A stretch of DNA of 64,000 nt from Janthinobacterium silvisoli (GCF_014200725.1 NZ_JACHCL010000007.1:168544-232543), one strand, 5' to 3'; shown: positions 18,870-27,762, counted from the first letter of the stretch. Made by a program: numbers and translations. The notes: generated by a model not told the origin, from the letters alone.

Positions 18870-19144
18870 GAGGTATCCTTTGGAGTTGAACAGGGGGAAT
18901 ATTGAAACGTATGAAACTTATGAAACTAGTACATGATTGTAACAACATTTCTCATGTTAGTCTGTGCTGCACAGTTCATAAGAAGAATTATCAACAATAA
19001 TTCTGATGTATGTTAAAGCATTTTTTACCGTTTTTCACAAATATGTTGTTCTCTATTAACAAATTACCTGAAATGCTATTTATTTCAGCGGATGTTGCAT
19101 GCTGCGTCCGTTATGGCTGCCGCGTCGTAGGAGAGGCAGCCAGT
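18870..19144. other. AT-rich upstream region of the small exported gene
   Basis: No gene seen. 18900-19080 is strongly AT-rich with several TATAAT-like and TTGTTA/TTGTAA-like hexamers, suiting a leftward promoter for the gene ending at 18621. From 19085 a GC-richer segment with a short inverted repeat (ggctgcc ... ggcagcc, 19116-19142) leads into the tRNA-Gly promoter. Confidence 0.4.
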
Positions 19145-19174
19145 TTGCCAAGTGTATTCTACCGCGCGTAAAAT
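19145..19174 (+). promoter_or_regulatory. tRNA-Gly promoter, left (host) copy
   Basis: TTGCCA (19145-19150), 18-bp spacer, TAAAAT (19169-19174), ending 9 bp before the first base of the truncated tRNA-Gly. The right-hand copy at 39500-39529 has the same hexamer spacing (TTGCCA-18-TAGAAT). Confidence 0.6.
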
Positions 19175-19222
19175 ACAGGCTACGCGGGTGTAGCTCAATG
19201 GTAGAGCAGAAGCTTCCCAAGC
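19166..19222 (+). repeat. attL: 57-bp direct repeat at left island edge
   Basis: Matches 39521-39577 with two mismatches over 57 bp (positions in the -10 region). It covers the -10 box, leader and the first 39 bases of tRNA-Gly(CCC), through the anticodon. Beyond it the two loci diverge at once. This is the pattern left by a tyrosine integrase that crosses over within the anticodon region of a tRNA gene. Confidence 0.85.
19184..19222 (+). pseudogene. 5' half of tRNA-Gly(CCC), truncated
   Basis: Identical to bases 1-39 of the complete tRNA at 39539: acceptor 5' strand GCGGGTG, D arm GCTCAATGGTAGAGC, anticodon stem and loop with CCC. The following bases (cccctccacctcg) cannot complete the anticodon stem, T arm or acceptor stem, so it cannot make a tRNA. 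It marks the original host tRNA gene cut by the island. Confidence 0.88.
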
Positions 19223-19578
19223 CCCTCCACCTCGTCAAGAGGCACTGTTCATGCGGCTCTGAAGCGCATGGGTCTGCGATCACACCAAAACGCCACCTTA
19301 ATCAACAAGTTACGCGCCATCACATTTTCGACCCCACATTGAGTCGAAAAAGCTGCTGATACGCTTGGATGGCAGTCCGCAAATCTGACTGACTGTCTGT
19401 GCGAGGTGCTGTCACTTTGTTTGAACAGCAACACCGGTGGCCCAGCTTTTTTGTTGCCTAAACAACAGGTCCTGCGAATCCTTGCATCAAAAAGTCATAC
19501 GAGACAGTGCGCTGTCGGCCCGAAGCGCACTGTCACGCGTTCATGGTGAAGATATTGGATATCACCTTTATGACAGGA
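19223..19578. other. Left end of the island, no supported gene
   Basis: About 350 bp. A frame on the plus strand from the junction reads HAALKRMGLRSHQNATLINKL and stops near 19341; it has no start and may be a chance or the 3' end of something lost. Nothing else seen. Confidence 0.4.
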
Positions 19579-20868
19579 TCAGGCATCAACGATTGCTATA
19601 GGCTCATTGCCGTCCCTAAGATGCCGCAAAATCCGTTTGAGTAAACGTGTCGCCTCCTTTAGTTCGCTAACATCAATCTGCTCGCGCCCATGAACGGCTT
19701 TGTTTCGGACCATCCGTATCCGATCAATCTCGCGTCTCATCTCAGGTTCAATCCCAACGAACCGTTCTAGAACAGAGCGATTCGTAATGAACTGTGGACC
19801 TTCCATCCCTTGACTCTTCAAAGCAGCTGATATGTGCTGTTCTAGCTCAATCCATTTGCGCATAAACGCGCCAAGTACCGCTTCCTCGTGTTTAAGTGGC
19901 TCAGCATTCGAACCTAACACTTTGGGGTCATGCTCGTACTTACGTCGGACGCCCGCATAGACACGATACCGCGTCGGATCAGATTCCAGGATTTGGTCGA
20001 CAAGCTGGTCCGAGATCGTTCGCTTCTCGACGTCAGGATGGATGGCGGAGATAAACGGTCGAACATGCTCCGGTGTGTTTAACTCAAGCCGTACTAGTAG
20101 TTCATAAAGCGCGTCTACTCGTCCAAGCGCGGACTCGTTCACTTCAGCTTGGAGGATCGGGGCAGCACACCTCTGCAGGAATGCTGCAAGCTCGTAGTGG
20201 CTAGTAAACGGTGTACCTTCACGCGCAACCCGCGAAGCGATTGCTCTTTGCAACCGCTCTAGCGCGATCTCCCCAGCTAAAACGAGGCCGTTGAGTTCGT
20301 CTAGAATCGCATATTCATCTTCGGAAAGCGAGCCTTGGAGCGGCTTATAAACAAGATCATGTTCAACCTCGGACCATGCATGCATGAGCACAGAGGCAAC
20401 CTGAATTTCTATCACTGCGTCGGAATAGCGCTTCTGTGGGGTCTGAAGATAGTGATCTCGAAGCCGAACTCGGTAATGAGTTGCCCAATAGCCAGAAAAT
20501 CGTTTTTCGTAAGTCGGCGTAGATGATGCTTGCGGAAATTTCTTTGGTTTACCAGCGATGTCGAAGTTTGCCTGAATAACCTTATCAACTTCCTCACGCG
20601 CGCCGGGAAAGTAGAGCGCAACTCGCACCCCTGCGAAGTCAACAATGTCGTCGTAGATATCTTGGGTGTTCTTGTAGTTCTTCGACTTATCCCTCTGCCT
20701 AAGCTTCTGCTCAAGACGATCAGGGCGCTTTGCCCGGTAAGTCACCATCGCTTGAATTCCGCTCGACGCCAGCGCGCTGTCGAGCTGTCCATGGGCAAGG
20801 CGTGCGGCTTGGTCGAAGAAGTCGAATTCGCGCCGGTATCGTTCTATGAAACGGTCAATCAGGTCCAT
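19579..20868 (-). CDS. RelA/SpoT-domain nucleotidyltransferase fused to HEPN-like domain
   Basis: 429 residues. Residues about 40-185 carry the RelA/SpoT synthetase fold: YRAKRPDRLEQKLRQR (44-59), IVDFAGVRVALYFPG (75-89), GYWATHYRVRLRDH (126-139) and EIQVASVLMHAWSEVEHDL (154-172), matching the EIQVRTxxMHAWAxxEHDL signature. There is no HD hydrolase, TGS or ACT domain, so it is a stand-alone synthetase-like enzyme. The C-terminus has RNKAVHG at 388-394, an R-x4-H motif of HEPN domains, followed by a helical tail. Alarmone synthetases of this build include toxins and antiphage effectors (ToxSAS, CapRel). At the left flank of the island next to a DUF4145 protein. Real activity (ppGpp, ppApp or tRNA pyrophosphorylation) is unknown. 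Confidence 0.82.
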   Translation of the reverse strand: MDLIDRFIERYRREFDFFDQAARLAHGQLDSALASSGIQAMVTYRAKRPDRLEQKLRQRDKSKNYKNTQDIYDDIVDFAGVRVALYFPGAREEVDKVIQANFDIAGKPKKFPQASSTPTYEKRFSGYWATHYRVRLRDHYLQTPQKRYSDAVIEIQVASVLMHAWSEVEHDLVYKPLQGSLSEDEYAILDELNGLVLAGEIALERLQRAIASRVAREGTPFTSHYELAAFLQRCAAPILQAEVNESALGRVDALYELLVRLELNTPEHVRPFISAIHPDVEKRTISDQLVDQILESDPTRYRVYAGVRRKYEHDPKVLGSNAEPLKHEEAVLGAFMRKWIELEQHISAALKSQGMEGPQFITNRSVLERFVGIEPEMRREIDRIRMVRNKAVHGREQIDVSELKEATRLLKRILRHLRDGNEPIAIVDA

Positions 20869-20907
20869 CGGATCAGTTCCTTATTTTGCTGCTGTCGAAA
20901 AAATGAA

Positions 20908-20935
20908 GGGTGCGTCCGTTCTTGCCGACGCACCC
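20908..20935 (-). terminator. Hairpin downstream of the DUF4145 gene
   Basis: The arms GGGTGCGTC and GACGCACCC flank an 10-base loop. It sits between the DUF4145 gene (ends 21053, leftward) and the RelA/SpoT-domain gene (starts 20868), so it may partly separate their transcription. Confidence 0.5.
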
Positions 20936-21052
20936 CCTTTCGATTGCCGTCCTAGGCGGCACTTACGCCACTGACTAGTCCAGCGAGATTTTGATTGCAA
21001 ATTTTCTAACAGCTTGTATCAATCTGAGCTAGTACATTTGGGACTCTTCAGG

Positions 21053-21727
21053 CTATTCCGACAGCCAACCATCAATCAGATCGCGGATATCCGATATCAT
21101 GCTTTTCACATCTGCCGCAGAAAATTCATCGTGTTTGCCATGAGCTGCGCTATTGCCAACGGCCGATAGGGCCACAATCTTCTTTTGCTTTAAGGAGCTG
21201 TAGACCGCGGCTTTTGCTAGGTCATCGTTCATCTTTGCCAACCTCTGGCGAGGGATCTTCGGGTTTTGCCGTTCACAAAGGTCTGCTATTGCCGTCTCTA
21301 AAACGGTTCTAGCAATCACAGCCGCCGCGATATAGTAGCCGCTACTTAGCAGCTCACTTGCCTGTTCCAGCTCATTGTCGAATACATCAGCTTGAACCAA
21401 TGATCTGAAAGAAGTGAGATATCCGCCTTCGTAGTCATCTCTGACAGCATTAAACACGGCGCCCAGTCTTTGCATCAGGCTAACAGGACCCTCCATTGTT
21501 TGAGGCTTTTCACTCGCAACAAACTCCTTCAAATGAAGTGAGTTTTCTCCACAAGCCATAGAAATCAAGCTTCGGGCTTTGACTCTCCATTCATGAGCCA
21601 GACCACTATCCAGAGTGTCATGATTGGATTGTGTGAAGGAATTATAAACAGAACCTTTGGTAGCAAGAACAGCGTCAAATTGTTCCTTCAACTGCTGAAA
21701 GCGAACCGCATATTTCTTGACAGTCAT
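21053..21727 (-). CDS. DUF4145/HEPN-like protein
   Basis: 224 residues, mostly helical. The C-terminal half has the DUF4145 pattern: ASELLSSGYYIAAAVIARTVLETAIADLCER (about residues 123-153), then LSAVGNSAAHGKHDEFSAADV (about 190-210), where GNxAAHG is the degenerate HEPN catalytic loop without Arg. Such proteins occur in restriction-modification and other defence loci. I start at ATG 21727 (MTVKKYAV); the longer frame to 21787 has no family-like residues. Same strand as the RelA/SpoT-HEPN gene 185 bp downstream, so the two may form one functional pair. Function not established. Confidence 0.65.
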   Translation of the reverse strand: MTVKKYAVRFQQLKEQFDAVLATKGSVYNSFTQSNHDTLDSGLAHEWRVKARSLISMACGENSLHLKEFVASEKPQTMEGPVSLMQRLGAVFNAVRDDYEGGYLTSFRSLVQADVFDNELEQASELLSSGYYIAAAVIARTVLETAIADLCERQNPKIPRQRLAKMNDDLAKAAVYSSLKQKKIVALSAVGNSAAHGKHDEFSAADVKSMISDIRDLIDGWLSE

Positions 21728-21928
21728 TGATTTTCCTAATCCGAGGGGGTAGCAAACAGAACGACTGCTTCTGGCAGAACCAGTCATATAGGAAGTATAG
21801 CTTCTTGTTCAGATGGCAACCATGCATTTGTATGCATTGCATTAAATTTTATTTTCTCTGCACCGCCGCGTTGTCCGAATTCCTTTTTGCATGGATGGTT
21901 CCCGTATCAAAAATAACGTGGAACCAGC

Positions 21929-22309
21929 ATGGACCTATATCAGAAAAATTACATCAAGCTGCTGCAACTTCTTCCTGGACTGCATGAGATGATCGGGCCT
22001 GCAAAGCTCACAGTGGTGGGCCATACCGATGTGCATGTAGAGGTGATCGAGCGCCACAAGCATCGTCTGGTACTGCGCATGAGCCACTACCTCCAGCGAC
22101 TGCATGGTGCAGCGATACCTGACCCTGATATGACCATCGAAGTGTTTCCTCTGGCAGAGACCGTTGGCGCGCTGACGTACATTGATTGCTTCGGCTCTCG
22201 CAAGGTGTTCTGCCTCGAAATGATGGCCTTCAGCCCACTTGCAAAAGCGGAACTGAACAATTTCCTGGGACAGTGGCTAACGAAGATGATTGCTGAGGGC
22301 CGAAGTTAG
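21929..22309 (+). CDS. DUF1249 family protein (YqiB-like)
   Basis: 126 residues. The pattern MDLYQKNYIKLLQLLPGL, then VHVEVIERHKHRLVLRMSHYL, DMTIEVFPLAETVGALTY and the C-terminal LNNFLGQWLTKMIAEG follows the DUF1249 layout of E. coli YqiB (N-terminal helix, beta sheet, C-terminal NQFLxxWL helix). The role of the family is unknown. Divergent from the DUF4145 gene and 90 bp before the AT-hook-like gene. In chromosomes the family usually sits beside cpdA; here it rides on an island, which is unusual. Confidence 0.65.
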   Translation: MDLYQKNYIKLLQLLPGLHEMIGPAKLTVVGHTDVHVEVIERHKHRLVLRMSHYLQRLHGAAIPDPDMTIEVFPLAETVGALTYIDCFGSRKVFCLEMMAFSPLAKAELNNFLGQWLTKMIAEGRS

Positions 22310-22398
22310 CCGAAGTCTGAACTGCGGGAAAATGCTACATAGCAATGGCTATAATCAGTCAAAATGCTGTTATAGTTTTTAAATTTTTTTAGGCGCTA

Positions 22399-23097
22399 AT
22401 GAGCATCCCGCAGGTTACAGTTCCACGTGATAAAAAAACTCTTGAGTTTTTCATTAATAGAGCACTGCTCATCAATCTCGCGCATGTGTATCAGCAACTG
22501 GTGCCCGGAAAGACTGTTGATGACTTCTATCGGTCAGTGTTACTTCCACTGGTTGCAGAAAGAGTTTTCGGTGATGAACTACTAAAAAAGGCGTATGAGC
22601 ATGAAGGCATTCATGACTACGAAATATTTATGATCTCGTGTGGATATTTGGCTGAGGCGAAAATCGCGCTTATTAAAGGAGATCGTCGTCGTGCTTGGTC
22701 ATGCGCGATGGACTCTATGTCCTTTTGCAGTAGTGCCAAAAATGCTGCCAGCTATGTACGCGATCTTGATGGGACGATAAATGCCCAAGTTGATCAGATT
22801 TTGTCACAGAATGCTTCGAACTCAGCCAAACACCGAACTGAACCCTACAAAGACGTTGGCGCAGAAGCGGTGCGCATTATTAAGCAGCGCTGCGAAGCAG
22901 GCGAGCGTTGGGATTCTATTAATGCCGCAGCAAGAGAAATTTGTTCCGCTATGGGAGAGCTTGCGATATCTAAAGGCGTGCCGTTTTACGCGCAAGATGG
23001 GGGAATCAAGACTTTGAGTAAATACCTCGCTGATGCACCAGATCTTGTACCTTACTTCACGAAAAAACGCGGCCGTCCTAAAAAAAATTCGGCTTAA
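22399..23097 (+). CDS. Hypothetical protein with C-terminal AT-hook-like tail
   Basis: 232 residues, no recognised family. The N-terminal 110 residues are helical with a Cys/Ser patch (CAMDSMSFCSSAKNAASY, about 95-112). The C-terminal part (about 150-215) resembles a small helical DNA-binding unit (AVRIIKQRCEAGERWDSINAAAREI ... GIKTLSKYL). The last residues KKRGRPKKNSA contain the RGRP core of an AT-hook, which binds the minor groove of AT-rich DNA. AGG stands 9 bp before ATG. It may regulate or organise the AT-rich island, but that is inference. Confidence 0.65.
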   Translation: MSIPQVTVPRDKKTLEFFINRALLINLAHVYQQLVPGKTVDDFYRSVLLPLVAERVFGDELLKKAYEHEGIHDYEIFMISCGYLAEAKIALIKGDRRRAWSCAMDSMSFCSSAKNAASYVRDLDGTINAQVDQILSQNASNSAKHRTEPYKDVGAEAVRIIKQRCEAGERWDSINAAAREICSAMGELAISKGVPFYAQDGGIKTLSKYLADAPDLVPYFTKKRGRPKKNSA

Positions 23098-23221
23098 TTT
23101 CCGACTGCGCGCTGAGCTGCTTTTTTATCTTAATTTTATGTTTTACCATACTGTCACAGAGTCCTCGATAAGGATTCAGTTCCCGGCATGTATGTGCCTA
23201 ATCACATTTTGGAGTTATAAA

Positions 23222-23455
23222 ATGAGCACTAATGATGCGCAAGCACCAAGCATCGGAGATTTGCTGAAAAATATCGGCGATGCTTTCGAAACACAACAAA
23301 ATCGTTTCAATCGCGCAGTTTTTCAATCACAACCACCAAAACAGCAAGATGAAATCTTGCAGAACGGCTACAACAATGGCATGTCTGTTAAGACCCTTGG
23401 GAAGATGACTGGGGTTCCAGCAAGTACGATCTACAGCAAAATCAAGGCTAAGTAG
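23222..23455 (+). CDS. Small helix-turn-helix protein
   Basis: 77 residues. The last 40 residues read LQNGYNNGMSVKTLGKMTGVPASTIYSKIKAK, a helix-turn-helix of the resolvase/MarR-like type (SVKTLGKMTGVPASTIYSKI). GGAG 9 bp before ATG 23222 fixes the start; a longer frame from 23033 overlaps the upstream gene. 124 bp after the AT-hook-like gene on the same strand, followed by a perfect terminator. Likely a regulator or an accessory DNA-binding protein of the element. Confidence 0.6.
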   Translation: MSTNDAQAPSIGDLLKNIGDAFETQQNRFNRAVFQSQPPKQQDEILQNGYNNGMSVKTLGKMTGVPASTIYSKIKAK

Positions 23456-23472
23456 CTCCACCGGACCTTGAT

Positions 23473-23516
23473 GTATGCGTTTCAAAGTGAAAAAAGTATG
23501 CGTTTCAAAGTGAAAA
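23473..23516 (+). repeat. Tandem 21-bp direct repeat
   Basis: Two identical copies of gtatgcgtttcaaagtgaaa(a) at 23473-23493 and 23496-23516, 23 bp apart centre to centre (about two helical turns). Directly after the HTH gene; the second copy runs into the terminator hairpin. Could be operator sites for the HTH protein or a slipped duplication. Confidence 0.7.
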
Positions 23517-23541
23517 CGGCCTTGGGATACAAGGCCGTTTT
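23513..23541 (+). terminator. Intrinsic terminator of the HTH gene
   Basis: Perfect 12-bp stem AAAACGGCCTTG / CAAGGCCGTTTT with loop GGATA. A-run on the left arm and T-run on the right arm make it usable in both directions. Confidence 0.85.
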
Positions 23542-23679
23542 CATGTGCAAGTAACAATAATAATGTGACCAATTGTGTAGTTTTTGTGACAACTTGAAGC
23601 TATGTGACGGCATGACCTCCAAGCAATATTTGGAGCACGACCTTGACCGTATATAGCTGTCACGCCGAGAACCGTCTGA

Positions 23680-24084
23680 TCAATCCAGCTTCGCTTTGAT
23701 CAGTTGGTAATAAGTGCTGGCACCCGCTGCGCTCAACTTGGCTTCGGCCACGAACTGTTCAACGATCTGCTTGCGGGTCATCTCTTTTTGCTTCGACATG
23801 CGCACGTAGATGGCGGATGCGATTTCCATCTTCGTCGGCGCCTTCGGCTTCTTCTCGGCCTTGGGCGTAGTTGACACGCCGGTATCGGGTTTTCCTTCGC
23901 TTCCCGTCGTATCCGCCGTCGGCGTCGATGAAATCGGCGTAGCGGCGTTTTTAATCGGTCCAGTCACGCTGGGCGACGCACTAGCCGTTGTTGTTTGCAC
24001 CGTAGTGGCAGCGTTCGATGGCATTGCCGGTTGCTGGCTGTTCGTTGTCTTCGGCAGCTCGGTTGAAGTAATCTTTGCATTCAT
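23680..24084 (-). CDS. Hypothetical protein, disordered N-terminus and small helical C-domain
   Basis: 134 residues. The first 80 residues are low-complexity (Thr, Ser, Ala, Pro: for example ATTVQTTTASASPSVTG), then a Lys/Pro linker (KAEKKPKAPT) and a 50-residue helical domain (MEIASAIYVRMSKQKEMTRKQIVEQFVAEAKLSAAGASTYYQLIKAK) that looks like a winged-helix or repressor-like module. The linker-plus-domain layout suggests a DNA-binding accessory protein. GTG at 24099 is an alternative start. Leftward, convergent with the HTH gene. No known family recognised. Confidence 0.55.
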   Translation of the reverse strand: MNAKITSTELPKTTNSQQPAMPSNAATTVQTTTASASPSVTGPIKNAATPISSTPTADTTGSEGKPDTGVSTTPKAEKKPKAPTKMEIASAIYVRMSKQKEMTRKQIVEQFVAEAKLSAAGASTYYQLIKAKLD

Positions 24085-24099
24085 GATGTAGGTTCTCAC

Positions 24100-24527
24100 T
24101 TGTTTAAGGAGCCTTTACCATCAACAATTTTCACCGGCTAGGCAACGACCAGCTTGCAGGCCAAAACCTGTTCACCTCGTCACGATCCACTGATGCCAAC
24201 ATCCGCTGTGACAGCAATTTTCGGTGGGCAGCCACCTCATTTCCCATCACACCCGCTGGGCTATCCGCTTAAGGCCCGCATGAATACAGGGCTGCGAGAG
24301 CTACGTCAGAAGCTTTGCTGGCTTATAACGGATGCAACCGCCCTTATAGCCTCACACCTATTGATGTCAAATATGCAACTTCCAAAGATCCATGTTTTGA
24401 TTGCGCCTGAGCTACCACAACTGGCTGTTGCCCGGACAACACACCATTCCTGTCACTAACAAAAATCAATACCTGTTGTCCCGAACATTGGCCGGTACAG
24501 AGTTTGGTAGTAAACGATGCAGTCTAT
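24100..24527. other. Gap before the origin-like repeats
   Basis: No supported gene. It holds one partial copy of the repeat core (tcactaacaaaaat at about 24452), found in full at 24528 and 24623. The open frame 24154-24459 has no coding character. Confidence 0.45.
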
Positions 24528-24672
24528 GTACAACAGATTAATACTATCACTAACAAAAAATTATATATGTTATACGCATGCATGGTAACTGGGCTACGTG
24601 AAACTCTACCACGTAAATTTACGTACAACAGATTAATTCAATCACTAACAAAAAATAATATATGTTATACGC
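24528..24672. repeat. Two 50-bp direct repeats (iteron-like) near rep
   Basis: Copies at 24528-24577 and 24623-24672 start gtacaacagattaat, share tcactaacaaaaaat and end atatgttatacgc; 47 of 50 bases agree and they are 95 bp apart. A third, partial core lies at about 24452. The region is very AT-rich and lies 180 bp from the end of the replication-protein gene. Long AT-rich repeats by a rep gene are typical of a replication origin or incompatibility region; function is inferred. Confidence 0.7.
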
Positions 24673-24728
24673 TTGACCCAGCATAGGATAAATTTTATTG
24701 GTTAATAGAAGTATGTTTCGGGAATAAT

Positions 24729-24795
24729 ATTGGTTAATACCAATAACACCCTTTCACCCTGATGTGTGGCACACACATCAGGGTGAAAGGGTGTT
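24729..24795. terminator. 24-bp perfect hairpin with adjoining palindrome
   Basis: The arms 24745-24768 and 24772-24795 are perfectly complementary over 24 bp with a 3-base loop. Directly before it lies the palindrome attggttaataccaat (24729-24744), whose half attggttaata also occurs at 24697-24707. It is 55 bp beyond the rep stop, so it could be the rep terminator, but the length and the adjoining repeats also suit an origin structure (for example a single-strand initiation hairpin). Confidence 0.65.
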
Positions 24796-24849
24796 CGTTG
24801 CCTCCTGTAGGGAGGCAAGTGCCCATGCTTTTTAGTTTATTATCAGTAT

Positions 24850-27678
24850 CTATTCGAGCTTACGTAACTGCTTCTTAGCATATTTCACTACTTCCTCAAG
24901 TGTGGAATAATTAATTGCATGATACCTTACACGTTTTCCATTCAAATCGTAATTTTTTGGTTTATTTCGCGAAATTCCAAGAAGATTTAAAAATATGCCA
25001 AGCTGTGTCATTGGCTTTTTATCCAAATCATTTCGTACATCGATCTTGAGTATTGTCTCGATTTCTCCGCGTTTTGAGTTACAAATTTTCTTGAATTCGA
25101 TTAAATCCTCGTGGCAAATAAGTTTATCTTTAATGAATTTTCCTTCAGCGTCGCACAATTTTGCAGCAATAAATAATTCCTTCAGCAGTATTTTTCTCGT
25201 GTAATTAAAATTTCTGTCTGCAGAAAAATTTTGCTGCTGAGGCTTGTCATGATTTATTGATTGGTCCTCATTGCTCAAATATGCGGCCATCATTCTTACT
25301 TTTGACTGATATCTTGTTTCATCATCTAATTCAACTAGCGCTGGCGAAATATCTTCATCGTAAAATTTTTCAATCCAGTAACGAGAAATCTTCGCTTCCA
25401 TGAGTGCTGTCCTACTGCTAAAATTTTTCAAACGTTTTTCTTCTTTGTCAGTAATTTTTTCAGCGTTACATATCATTTCACATCGTAGTCGTGCAATTTC
25501 TTCTTTTGATTTTTTGAACGCATCGCTTCCTATTTGAGCCTCTCTTGTATCGGTTTTCACCTCTGTGACATTCCATCCATTATAAGTTTTAAGATCGATA
25601 AAATGTTTCCTGATACTATTTTTAGACGCACGGCTTAAAGCGAGTACCTCTGCATATAATGACAACAGAGAGTCGTCCATATCATATATCTTATTATTTT
25701 TTTCGTCGTACCCAATCAAGTAGTCTGTAAATTCCCCGTTTTCGACTATATTTCTTTTTATTACATCTGGCTCAATTTCAAAGGAAAACTTTTCATGCGA
25801 AATCCAGACTTTTACGAATCCTGGATGTCTTACACGGCAGAGTTGCTGATCGATATCGAAATGTGTATTGATACGTGGCATGAAGAAGCCAAATACTCCA
25901 TCTATCAAAACCTCGTCATTAGGGAACGTAATATCGATTCCTGTTCAGAGAGACGGCGATGAAATTACAACATCAAATTTTGTAATTTCTGTTTTGATGT
26001 TAGCAACGAAGTGTCTTATTTCGTTGCTTTGAGAATTATCTTTTGTTATCAATTGAATTTTAACTTCGCGCATTGCTGTGTCTTCAATTGCTTTCGCAAT
26101 CTGATCTGCTTTTCTTTTTGAGTTGCATGTCACGTAGAATTTTCCGCCAGTGTTAACTGAAGAAATCAATTCAGATAGCAATTGGTTTTCGCTATTGTAA
26201 ATCTCAATATCTCTACCACTTTGCTTATGGCGGTTCACATAAAATCTTGTTGGCATTTCACCGTTTCGTGAAGCAGCAATCACTGACAATGTTAAGTAGC
26301 TCAAATCGGCGTCGCATGCTATCACTGTACTGGCATTTTTTAAGTATCTTTCGGTTTTAAGAAAACACTCACGACGTTGTCTTTTAAGCGTATCGGCCGT
26401 CAGGTGTGAAAAAACTTGTTCGGATTCATCAATAATAATAACGTCAAATTTATGAAAATTGAGATCCAGCTTTTTTGGAACGCTATCTAAGCAAATTGCA
26501 TAATATTTTGAAACAGTAATTCTCTCGCCATACTTATCTTCCTGATCAAGGTAGCATGTCAGTCCCAGATCAGCAGCGAGTGCCGCAATTAATGATTGAC
26601 GATGGCCTATCAATAATACCGATTTTTCTAGCACCTTACATTGCTGTACGATTTTTGATAATTGAAATGACTTACCGGATCCCTTTGGGCTACGCACTAA
26701 AATAATTCCGTCCGTTAATTCAATATCGGTCAAACGTTTTTCATTTCCCGATCTTATTGTCCGGTCATCGTTTGATAAAAATTCTTTAGGTGCATCGTCC
26801 CCGTACATGTTAGAAGGATCTTCGTGGTACTCGATAAAATTCAGGTCTGCATCTATCTGATAGAAGTCAAAATTTTGTAAGTGACGCTGTGAGATTGATT
26901 TTTCCCAAAATGTTTCGTTGCATACGGTACAATGTACACCTGTGATATTATTTCTAGATTCAGTGATAAATGCACTCGGATGCTTGTCGATGTGGAATGG
27001 GCAATGTACTCGTGTAGGCCGCGGCAACGTTTTTACCTGCTCGAAACTACCCTCAGCAGTTTTTACAATGTGATCCACGTCGAGCTGGCGACTAGATCGA
27101 ATCGCGCTCGTTCCAGCGTTTGTTTCATCACCTGACTCTGCATTGACCTTTTTAATTTTTCCGTTTTCGATTAAATCATCCAAAATATCATTAGGCAAAG
27201 TGTTGCCTAAGATAAATTGCTGACGGCCTTTGCTGCCAAAAAATATTCGACACACATCTTTGCAAGAGTGATCACCCCCGAATTTCCTTATCAACCCGAT
27301 GAAGGCTGCTCTCATTTCTTGAGCGTCAGTGATTACCCGATTCAGTTCAAATACAATACGAAAACGATTATATGTATCGGTGTGGCTCCACGTAACATAA
27401 ATTAATGCTGCATATCTTTTTACCCATTCGTTTTCTAATGCTTCTGCAAGAGTCGTACCACTGTCGATATCTACTGCAAGATAGCCTGCACAAATAAAGT
27501 TTTCCGATTTTCTGCTACCTTCATGCTGCGCACAAAAAGAGTGCCCCATATTAATATGATGAGCAAGCTCTTCGAGGCTAATATCAACATTGCTAAATTC
27601 GTTAGCCAATGACCAAAAGGCAGCTGAGTCTCCATTTTCTGGCTTGTAGTCAATTTTTTCGTTAATGGCAATTTTCAT
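24850..27678 (-). pseudogene. CyRepA1-like replication protein, interrupted by one in-frame stop
   Basis: A single frame of 943 codons is broken only by TGA at 25945-25947, where the reading goes VVISSPSL-stop-TGIDITFPNDE, a spot where helicases of this family have S/G-TG. The first 577 residues hold a primase-like N-domain (YLAVDIDSGTT, FNRFRIVFEL-type segment), a zinc finger CPFHIDKHPS...VHCTVC at about 220-250, and a helicase domain with Walker A SPKGSGKS (about 330) and Walker B VIIIDESEQ (about 415). After the stop comes the rest of helicase domain 2 (GFFMPRINTHFDIDQQLCRVRHPG) and a helical C-terminus ending at 24850. The family (CyRepA1, origin-binding/herpes OBP-like) drives plasmid replication. 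Either inactivated, read through, or a sequencing error. Very AT-rich. Confidence 0.75.
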
Positions 27679-27762
27679 GTAATATCTATAATTTTAAGTT
27701 TTTACTTATGCGGCATTGTTGAGTGTCCCTTCAGTGCAGTCTTCCCTACGCCAACGCTGACA

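Noticed and set aside
19184..19260. Second complete tRNA-Gly at the left island edge
   Set aside because: Only 39 bases match; the rest cannot form the T arm or acceptor stem.
24154..24459. 101-codon frame before the origin-like repeats
   Set aside because: No family, unlike the island codon usage, and no ribosome-binding site.
24528..24672. CRISPR array
   Set aside because: Only two repeats of 50 bp with a 45-bp spacer, no cas genes; fits an origin or iteron better.
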